In this document: piece by piece, positions 7,843 to 12,567 of the stretch
Numbering within the stretch: the first letter of the stretch is position 1
How the letters are laid out: each line of letters opens with the position of its first letter
NCBI GenBank assembly: GCA_007128865.1
Contig: SKWP01000282.1
Location: forward strand, 1-12,567
Length of the DNA stretch: 12,567 nucleotides
Reading direction: 5' to 3'
Source: Paracoccaceae bacterium
Lineage (GTDB): Bacteria; Pseudomonadota; Alphaproteobacteria; Rhodobacterales; Rhodobacteraceae
Translations under genes and position numbers: made by a program
The notes under the pieces: model-generated
What the model was told of the DNA's origin: nothing
Database searches by the model: none
The model's input: the letters and a program-made list of their open reading frames with translations, nothing else

Positions 7843-9336
7843 TCAGGATGAAGAGGCTGCGGCAGCGGAACGACCGGCGATGCGTCCGAAGGTCGCACCC
7901 GATACCAGCCCGGTTCCGGCCGGGTAGTTGTCATAGAACAGACCGCCGACCATTTCGCCGCAGCAGAACAGTCCGGGGATCGGGCGCCAGTCCGTCCCGA
8001 CGACCTGTGCGTTCTCGGTGACCTTCAGCCCGCCGAAGGTGAAGGTGATCCCGCCCGTGGCGCTGTAGGCATGGAAGGGCGGCTTGTCGAGCCGCAGCGC
8101 CCAGTTGGTTTTCGGCGGGTCGAGTTCGCCGTTGGTGGCAAGGCCGTCCTTGCGTGCCGGATCATAGCCTTCGTCGGCGCCCCGAGCGGCGGCATTGTAT
8201 GCCTTGAGCGTCCGCAGTGCCTCGGCCTTGTCCTCGATGTCGAGCAGTTCGAGAAGGTCTTCCAGCGTATCCGCCACGATCGGTTCCGAGGTGCCGTACC
8301 GGGCTTCCAGCAGGTGCAGAACCTGGCTGTCGAAGATCTGCCAGGCCTTGGCGCCGGGCTGGGCCAGAATCGCGCGGCCGAACTTGGCATAGGTGAACAG
8401 CGCGCCATCTTCGCCTTCGTCGACAAAGCGCTTGCCCTGTCGGTTCAGCATCACGCCATACACATAGCTCAGCCGGTTGCTGCGGTCGGTCAGTTCGCGC
8501 GGCGCGAATTCGCCCCAGTCGGCGCTGATGGGGGTGGCGTGACAGCCCGACCACTGGCCCCAGGGCATCGCACCGGCATCCATCGCCATGCGCAGCCCGT
8601 CACCCTGATTGTGGGGCGTTCCGCGTACCTTGGCCTGGCCGATGTTCGGGCCGATATGCTGGGTGCGCATCTGCACATTCGCTTCGAATCCCCCGCAGGC
8701 GAGGATCACGGCCTTCGCGGTCAGCGTGTGCATGCCGTTGTCGTCGCGCATGCGTACCCCGCTGATGCTGCCGTCATCGTCCTGCACCAGGGACCGGACG
8801 GCCGAGCCATAGCGGATCTCGACACCCATCGATTCGGCCGTCGCGAACCAGCTTCGGGACAGGCCGACGCCTTCGTGCTTGGCGCGAACGACGAGGCCGC
8901 GCGCCCAGACCACCTTGTTGCCATGGCGAACAGCCGACAGGCTCAGCGCCGGCTCCATGGGGATGCGCCCGACCTCGTTCATCCAGAACACGGTTTCCTT
9001 GGAATTGCGCACCAGAATGTCCGACAGAACGGGATCGGTGCGCCCGCCGGTCACGCGCATCAGGTCGCCATGGAAATCGGCATAGGGATAGGGCGCAATG
9101 CCGTCGTAGAAATCCTCGATCTCTTCTGCGGCGTTGGGCACCAGCGGCTCGATCTCGCGCGGGTCGTCGAAGGCAAAGCGGAATACGCCACCGCTCCAGT
9201 GGGTATTGCCTCCGCGCATCTCGCGCGGCGCCTTTTCGAGCACGACCACGCGCCCTGCGCCGTTTTCCTTTGCCGATACGGCCGCGGCCAGAGCCGCATT
9301 GCCAGCGCCAACGACGATCACGTCGTAGTCATTCAT
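7843..9336 (-). CDS. FAD-dependent tricarballylate dehydrogenase (TcuA)-like flavoprotein
   Basis: This 497-residue flavoprotein belongs to the fumarate reductase / 3-ketosteroid dehydrogenase superfamily. The FAD loop GAGNAA is at residues 10-15 with Glu34 as ribose ligand, followed by RGGNTHWSGG (41-50). TGGITFTFGGLKV (427-439) and GEMVGGLFYDNYPAGTGL (460-477) are close to segments typical of proteins annotated as TcuA. TcuA oxidises tricarballylate to cis-aconitate, so here I expect introduction of a C=C bond next to a carboxylate in a branched acid. There is no signal peptide or heme-binding domain, so it is cytoplasmic. The electron-accepting partner TcuB found with Salmonella TcuA is not in the window. 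The ATG is preceded by GGGAGG eight bases upstream. It is the first gene of a two-gene unit with MmgE/PrpD copy 1, divergent from copies 2 and 3. A fumarate-reductase-like role in the reverse direction is an alternative. Confidence 0.8.
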   Translation of the reverse strand: MNDYDVIVVGAGNAALAAAVSAKENGAGRVVVLEKAPREMRGGNTHWSGGVFRFAFDDPREIEPLVPNAAEEIEDFYDGIAPYPYADFHGDLMRVTGGRTDPVLSDILVRNSKETVFWMNEVGRIPMEPALSLSAVRHGNKVVWARGLVVRAKHEGVGLSRSWFATAESMGVEIRYGSAVRSLVQDDDGSISGVRMRDDNGMHTLTAKAVILACGGFEANVQMRTQHIGPNIGQAKVRGTPHNQGDGLRMAMDAGAMPWGQWSGCHATPISADWGEFAPRELTDRSNRLSYVYGVMLNRQGKRFVDEGEDGALFTYAKFGRAILAQPGAKAWQIFDSQVLHLLEARYGTSEPIVADTLEDLLELLDIEDKAEALRTLKAYNAAARGADEGYDPARKDGLATNGELDPPKTNWALRLDKPPFHAYSATGGITFTFGGLKVTENAQVVGTDWRPIPGLFCCGEMVGGLFYDNYPAGTGLVSGATFGRIAGRSAAAASSS

Positions 9337-9440
9337 GAAGGATGCCTCCCGCTTGCTTCCGGTGTTCCTGGCCGCGGCCGGCCGGGCAGGACGTGCACGG
9401 CGACCGGGAACGCGGGCTGACCTTGATGGCGGGGCTGTCA

Positions 9441-9452
9441 GATGTCAACAGT
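9441..9452. promoter_or_regulatory. Second copy of the candidate GntR operator (GATGTCAACAGT)
   Basis: Bases 9443-9452, TGTCAACAGT, are identical to those in the gntR-prpF gap; the left arm differs at the two outermost bases, so the repeat is less symmetrical. It lies in the 197-bp gap between the divergent TcuA-like and MmgE/PrpD copy 2 genes, upstream of the likely + strand promoter. On the - strand it supplies a TTGACA -35 element, but the -10 expected 17 bases on (CAAGGT) is poor. Confidence 0.45.
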
Positions 9453-9464
9453 TTTCAGTTTCCT

Positions 9465-9493
9465 CGTGACCGTCCGTTCCCGACGCGCTAGGG
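9465..9493 (+). promoter_or_regulatory. Possible promoter of the MmgE/PrpD copy 2-copy 3 unit
   Basis: CGTGAC (9465-9470) and CTAGGG (9488-9493) are spaced by 17 bases, 40 bases ahead of the ATG at 9534, with the shared 10-mer just upstream. Both hexamers are imperfect, so this is a weak prediction that rests mainly on position. Confidence 0.3.
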
Positions 9494-9533
9494 TGGGGTT
9501 GTTCACCGCATTCGGAAGCGAGAGGACCGTCAC

Positions 9534-10949
9534 ATGAACCACACCATGCCCATGGCCGATGCTCAGGCCGCCGGCAACCGGCCGGCGCAGGCCCTGGCCG
9601 ATTTTGCCGCAGGTCTCGATATCACGACCCTGCCGCATGACGTGCGCAGCCGCGCCTGCCTGCATATCCTCGATGGCCTCGGGCTGGGCCTTGCATCGCG
9701 CGCGCATCCCTTCGCCACGGCAGCGCTTGCCGGGATCGACGATCTGGGCGGCAACCAGACCGGGGGCTGCACGGTGATCGGCAGCCCCGATGGCATGGCC
9801 GCACGCGACGCCGCGCTGGCCAACGGGATTCTGATCCATGGTCTGGATTTCGACGACACCCACCAGGCGGCAATCGTGCATCCGACTGCGGCGGCGCTGC
9901 CTGCGGCCCTGGCCGTGGCCGAACAGCACAACCTGTCCGGCGAGGCGCTGCTTGCGGCCTATTGCATCGGCATGGAAGCCGCCATCCGCATCGGCGCCGC
10001 GGTGAAGGGCGGGTTTCACCATGCGGGTTTCCACGCCACCGGCGTTGTCGCCCATTTCTCCAGCGCCCTGGCGGCGGGCCGGCTGCTGGGGCTTGATGCA
10101 GCCGCGCTGGTATCGGCCCAGGGGATCGCTGCCAGCACTGCCTCGGGCGTGCAGGTATTTCTGGAGGAAGGCGCCTGGACCAAGCGTTTTCATCCCGGCT
10201 GGGCGGCCGTCGCCGGCATTACCGCAGCACATCTGGCCCGGCGCGGCTTCCGCGGCCCTTCGCGCCCCTATGAGGGCACATTCGGCTTGTTCGAAAGCCA
10301 CCTTCAGGCCCATGTCGGCGACGCCGAGCCGGGGCTGATTACCGAAGGGCTGGGGCAGGTCTGGAGAATGGCCGAAACGGCACTCAAGCCCTATCCCGTC
10401 TGCCATTTCATTCATGGCTGTGCCGAGGCCGCGATCGTGGTGCGCGAGGCAATCGGCGATGCCGGGATCGAGTCGATCGACATCCTGCTGCCCGAGAAGA
10501 CGCTGCCGATCGTGGCCGAACCGGCGGAGGCCAAGCGAAACGCCAGGACCGAGTACGAGGCGAAATTCTCGGCCCCCTTCGTTGTCGCGACCTGTCTGCT
10601 GAGAGGCCGGTTCGGCCTTGCCGAACTCACGCCGGAGGCGATCGCCGCCGCCGATGTGCAGGCCCTGGCCGGGCGCACCCGGTGTATGCCCGATCCCGAC
10701 AGCGCCTTTCCGACCTATTTCTCGGGCGGGGTGCGGCTGCGCCTGTCCGACGGGCGCGAGGTCGGGCATCATGTTGCCGTCAACAGCGGGGCAGGCGAAC
10801 GCCAGATGGATGCCGCAGCGGTGATCGCCAAGTTCATGGCCAATGCCGCGCCGGTTCTGGGCGAAGCGCGTGCCGAACGGCTGTGCGACACTGTTCTCGA
10901 GATCGGCCAGGCCACCGCGCGTGATCTTGGCAGCTGCCTTCGGGGCTGA
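9534..10949 (+). CDS. MmgE/PrpD-family dehydratase or decarboxylase, copy 2
   Basis: This 471-residue member of the MmgE/PrpD family has Asp105 in LDFDDT, Thr109, His116, His167 in GFHATG, Lys217 in TKRFHPG and His294 in KPYPVCHFIH, matching the positions of the IRG1/PrpD catalytic residues as I recall them. The residue aligned with the active-site Tyr of IRG1 is Phe349 (in YEAKFSAPF), unlike copies 1 and 3, which keep Tyr. The TKRFHPG form of the lysine motif also sets it apart from the TKPLH and TKALH forms of the others, so a different substrate or reaction is plausible. The first of three nearby ATGs is chosen because AGAGGA lies seven bases upstream at 9521-9526. It is the first gene of a + strand unit with copy 3, which begins 1 nt after its stop codon. 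Confidence 0.88.
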   Translation: MNHTMPMADAQAAGNRPAQALADFAAGLDITTLPHDVRSRACLHILDGLGLGLASRAHPFATAALAGIDDLGGNQTGGCTVIGSPDGMAARDAALANGILIHGLDFDDTHQAAIVHPTAAALPAALAVAEQHNLSGEALLAAYCIGMEAAIRIGAAVKGGFHHAGFHATGVVAHFSSALAAGRLLGLDAAALVSAQGIAASTASGVQVFLEEGAWTKRFHPGWAAVAGITAAHLARRGFRGPSRPYEGTFGLFESHLQAHVGDAEPGLITEGLGQVWRMAETALKPYPVCHFIHGCAEAAIVVREAIGDAGIESIDILLPEKTLPIVAEPAEAKRNARTEYEAKFSAPFVVATCLLRGRFGLAELTPEAIAAADVQALAGRTRCMPDPDSAFPTYFSGGVRLRLSDGREVGHHVAVNSGAGERQMDAAAVIAKFMANAAPVLGEARAERLCDTVLEIGQATARDLGSCLRG

Positions 10950-10950
10950 C

Positions 10951-12348
10951 ATGGCGCAGGGGCTCACCACCGACTTCGTTCAGGCGATTGCCTCGGCACA
11001 TTCCGGCTGGCTGCGCGATGATGCGGTACTGACGGCGGCATCCGCGCTGGTTGCCGACGGAATTGCCGTGGCGGCGGCCGGTGCCGCCGAGCCGGGGCCG
11101 GAGATACTGGCCGCACATTTCGCCGCGATGGCCGGCTCGGCAGCGGATGGCAGCGTGGTGATCGCCCGCGCAAACCGGCTTCGCCCGACCGATGCGGCGC
11201 TTGTCAACGGTGCGGCCATGCATGTGCTCGACTACGAGCCGATGTGGAATCCGGCCAATCATTCGGTCTCGACGGTGCTTCCGGCGCTTCTGGCGCTGGT
11301 CGGCCCGGCGGCGCGGCAATCGGGGCGGCGGGCGCCGGACGGGGCGGCATTGCTGGCCGCGCTTGCCGCTGGGGTCGAGGTGCAGGCCCGGCTGCGGCGG
11401 GCATCGAGGCAGTTCGAACCTGCCGATCTGGTGTTTCATCCGCCGGGTCTGGTCGGGCCTCCGGGTGCGGCGCTTGCCTGCGGTCTGATGCTTGGCCTTC
11501 CGGCCGCGCAGCTGGTTGCAGCGGTCGGGATTGCGGCATCGCGGGCCGGGGGGCTTCTGGCCAATGTCGGGAGCATGACCAAGGCACTGCATTGTGGCGG
11601 TGCCGCGGCTGCCGGCCTGGATGCGGCACTGCTGGCCGCACGGGGGTTCGGGGCCGATCCCGATGCGCTGGACGGTCCGCGGGGGTATCTGACCGCCTTC
11701 TTCGGCGATGCGGCCGATCGGGACAGGATGACCGAGACCGCCCCGCCTGCGGTCATCGAGCCGGGGCCGGCGTTCAAGTTCTATCCCAGTCAGTACGGCA
11801 CCCATTTCGTGATCGAGGCGGCACTGGCGGCGCGCGCGGCGCTTCCGGCCGGAACGGGCGCCGATGCCCTGTCCGGGGTCGAGATCGTGGCGCCGAACAT
11901 GCCCTATGTGGATCGCCCGGCGCCGCCCACCGGCCTGGCCGGGAAGTTCAGCTTTCAGTATGTGGCCGCCGCGGCGCTGCTGGACGGCCGGGTAGACCTG
12001 CAAAGCTTCACGGACGCGCGCCGGCATGCCGCAGAGATGGAGGCGCTGCTTGCGAAGGTGCGGATAAGGCCCGATCTGTCGCGGCAGGGGCGCTTTGACC
12101 GGATGCGGGTGGATGTGAACCTCGAACTGGCCGATGGCAGGCGGGTCGGCGGCACGTGCGATGGTCCGCCGGGTATCTGGGGCCGGCCGGCACCCGCCGA
12201 ACGGCTGGCCGCCAAGGCACGCGCCTGCCTTTCCGGATCGGCGCTGGCACCGGCAGCCGAGGCCATTCTGACCGGTCTCGGAGGATTGGCAGGTCTCGAC
12301 GCGGCCGGACTGGAAGCGCTGTTGGAAAGACTGTCGCTGCCCGCCTGA
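10951..12348 (+). CDS. MmgE/PrpD-family dehydratase or decarboxylase, copy 3
   Basis: This 465-residue MmgE/PrpD protein is the most divergent of the three. It retains Asp94, His104 (10 residues on, the same spacing as in IRG1), His163 in VFHPPG, Lys211 in TKALH, His285 in YGTH and Tyr337 in GKFSFQY. The usual DxDD motif is replaced by DYEP, so one or two of the acidic residues around the active-site aspartate are gone. An open frame reaches back to 10843 inside copy 2, but the ATG at 10951 is chosen: it follows the copy 2 stop by 1 nt and gives the normal family N-terminus. The ribosome site is weak (CGGGG about five bases upstream), consistent with translational coupling. It is the last gene of the unit and is followed by an intrinsic terminator at 12383. 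Substrate unknown; a carboxylate-binding lyase is expected. Confidence 0.85.
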   Translation: MAQGLTTDFVQAIASAHSGWLRDDAVLTAASALVADGIAVAAAGAAEPGPEILAAHFAAMAGSAADGSVVIARANRLRPTDAALVNGAAMHVLDYEPMWNPANHSVSTVLPALLALVGPAARQSGRRAPDGAALLAALAAGVEVQARLRRASRQFEPADLVFHPPGLVGPPGAALACGLMLGLPAAQLVAAVGIAASRAGGLLANVGSMTKALHCGGAAAAGLDAALLAARGFGADPDALDGPRGYLTAFFGDAADRDRMTETAPPAVIEPGPAFKFYPSQYGTHFVIEAALAARAALPAGTGADALSGVEIVAPNMPYVDRPAPPTGLAGKFSFQYVAAAALLDGRVDLQSFTDARRHAAEMEALLAKVRIRPDLSRQGRFDRMRVDVNLELADGRRVGGTCDGPPGIWGRPAPAERLAAKARACLSGSALAPAAEAILTGLGGLAGLDAAGLEALLERLSLPA

Positions 12349-12359
12349 TACCGGGATCC

Positions 12360-12418
12360 GGCAGGGCAGGGGTAACCCGATGAGGGCTTGGAGCCCTTTT
12401 CTGACGGTCGGCCCTGCC
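12360..12418 (+). terminator. Intrinsic terminator of the MmgE/PrpD copy 2-copy 3 unit, nested in a longer inverted repeat
   Basis: The core is AGGGCT (12383-12388), loop TGG, AGCCCT (12392-12397), with a T-rich tail to 12402: a six-base GC-rich stem followed by TTTTCT. Around it GGCAGGGC (12360-12367) pairs perfectly with GCCCTGCC (12411-12418), making a second, outer stem. It begins 12 bases after the copy 3 stop codon. Confidence 0.75.
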
Positions 12419-12471
12419 TAAGTCGCGCTCATTCCCTTCATGGCGAATCACCCTTAATTGACCGATAGATC

Positions 12472-12482
12472 ATCAAATCGAT
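12472..12482. repeat. Partial copy of the palindrome, ATCAAATCGAT
   Basis: These 11 bases are identical to the left part of the perfect palindrome 24 bases further on (centre-to-centre 24 bp); the right arm is missing. Together they look like a strong and a weak binding site for one dimeric regulator about two helical turns apart. Confidence 0.4.
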
Positions 12483-12495
12483 GTCGCAGCGGTGA

Positions 12496-12511
12496 ATCAA
12501 ATCGATTTGAT
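12496..12511. promoter_or_regulatory. Perfect 16-bp palindrome ATCAAATCGATTTGAT, candidate operator
   Basis: The sequence is its own reverse complement, with a central CG flanked by AAAT/ATTT, a form common among LacI-family operators. It lies in an AT-richer stretch (about 12440-12515) downstream of the terminator and so most likely controls a gene starting just beyond or at the window edge. No clear -35/-10 pair could be placed around it. Confidence 0.5.
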
Positions 12512-12567
12512 GCACCATGGCCACAGGCGGGATCGTGCACATCCGAATTATGGGAATCTCCCAACTG

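Larger units (their letters stand above)
12349..12567. other. Intergenic region at the window end; possible start of a new gene
   Basis: This stretch holds the terminator and the palindrome pair described separately. An ATG at 12517 opens a frame that stays open for the 17 codons left in the window, but it has no ribosome site and its N-terminus is not recognisable. I cannot say whether a gene begins here. Confidence 0.3.

Noticed and set aside
8071..9420. + strand open frame of 449 codons opposite the TcuA-like gene
   Set aside because: Antisense shadow; it also runs through the divergent control region, and the - strand frame is a clear flavoprotein.
10843..10950. Upstream extension of MmgE/PrpD copy 3 by 36 codons into copy 2
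   Set aside because: It would overlap the copy 2 coding end by about 100 bases and adds an Arg-rich segment foreign to the family; the ATG at 10951 fits better.
3166..12348. Classical 2-methylcitrate (prp) operon
   Set aside because: Only PrpF- and PrpD-family members are present; prpB, prpC and acnD are absent and the paralogues are divergent.
12458..12511. FNR/FixK-type box around the TTGAC and ATCAA motifs
   Set aside because: FNR boxes read TTGAT-N4-ATCAA; here the half-sites are in the opposite order or wrongly spaced.
12517..12567. Possible gene start ATG with 17 open codons to the window end
   Set aside because: No ribosome site, no recognisable N-terminus, and too short to judge.

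Overview
The window is GC-rich and densely coded. Codon use, gene density and protein motifs point to an alphaproteobacterium, most likely of the Rhodobacteraceae type; this is an inference from sequence style, with no rRNA or marker gene present to confirm it.

Layout. (1) Bases 1-3057, + strand: the C-terminal end of a probable tRNA 2-selenouridine synthase (mnmH) overlaps by ATGA with an ALDH7-family dehydrogenase (amaB-like), which overlaps a FAD-dependent L-pipecolate oxidase (amaA-like). Together these look like the pipecolate branch of lysine breakdown. (2) Bases 3166-5439, - strand: two PrpF-family isomerases, the distal one resembling GalD (4-oxalomesaconate tautomerase) and the proximal one resembling PrpF proper. 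(3) Bases 5580-6284, + strand: a GntR/FCD regulator, divergent from the prpF pair. (4) Bases 6344-9336, - strand: a TcuA-like flavoprotein followed by an MmgE/PrpD-family protein. (5) Bases 9534-12348, + strand: two more MmgE/PrpD proteins, 1 nt apart, ending at a clear intrinsic terminator. (6) Bases 12349-12567: an AT-richer control region with a perfect 16-bp palindrome, probably belonging to a gene beyond the window.

Regions 2-5 form the interesting part: a compact set of two double-bond isomerases, three dehydratase/decarboxylase-fold enzymes, one desaturating flavoenzyme and one ligand-sensing repressor, with no prpB, prpC or acnD and no transporter in view. The chemistry these families share (desaturation, allylic isomerisation, and hydration or decarboxylation of branched polycarboxylates such as tricarballylate, aconitate, methylcitrate or oxalomesaconate) suggests a catabolic route for a branched di- or tricarboxylate whose exact substrate cannot be read from sequence. 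Both divergent control regions of this block carry the same 10-mer TGTCAACAGT, in one case as a perfect 12-bp inverted repeat lying on a recognisable promoter. All four transcription units may therefore answer to the GntR regulator encoded among them.

No rRNA, tRNA, CRISPR array, insertion sequence or phage feature was seen.
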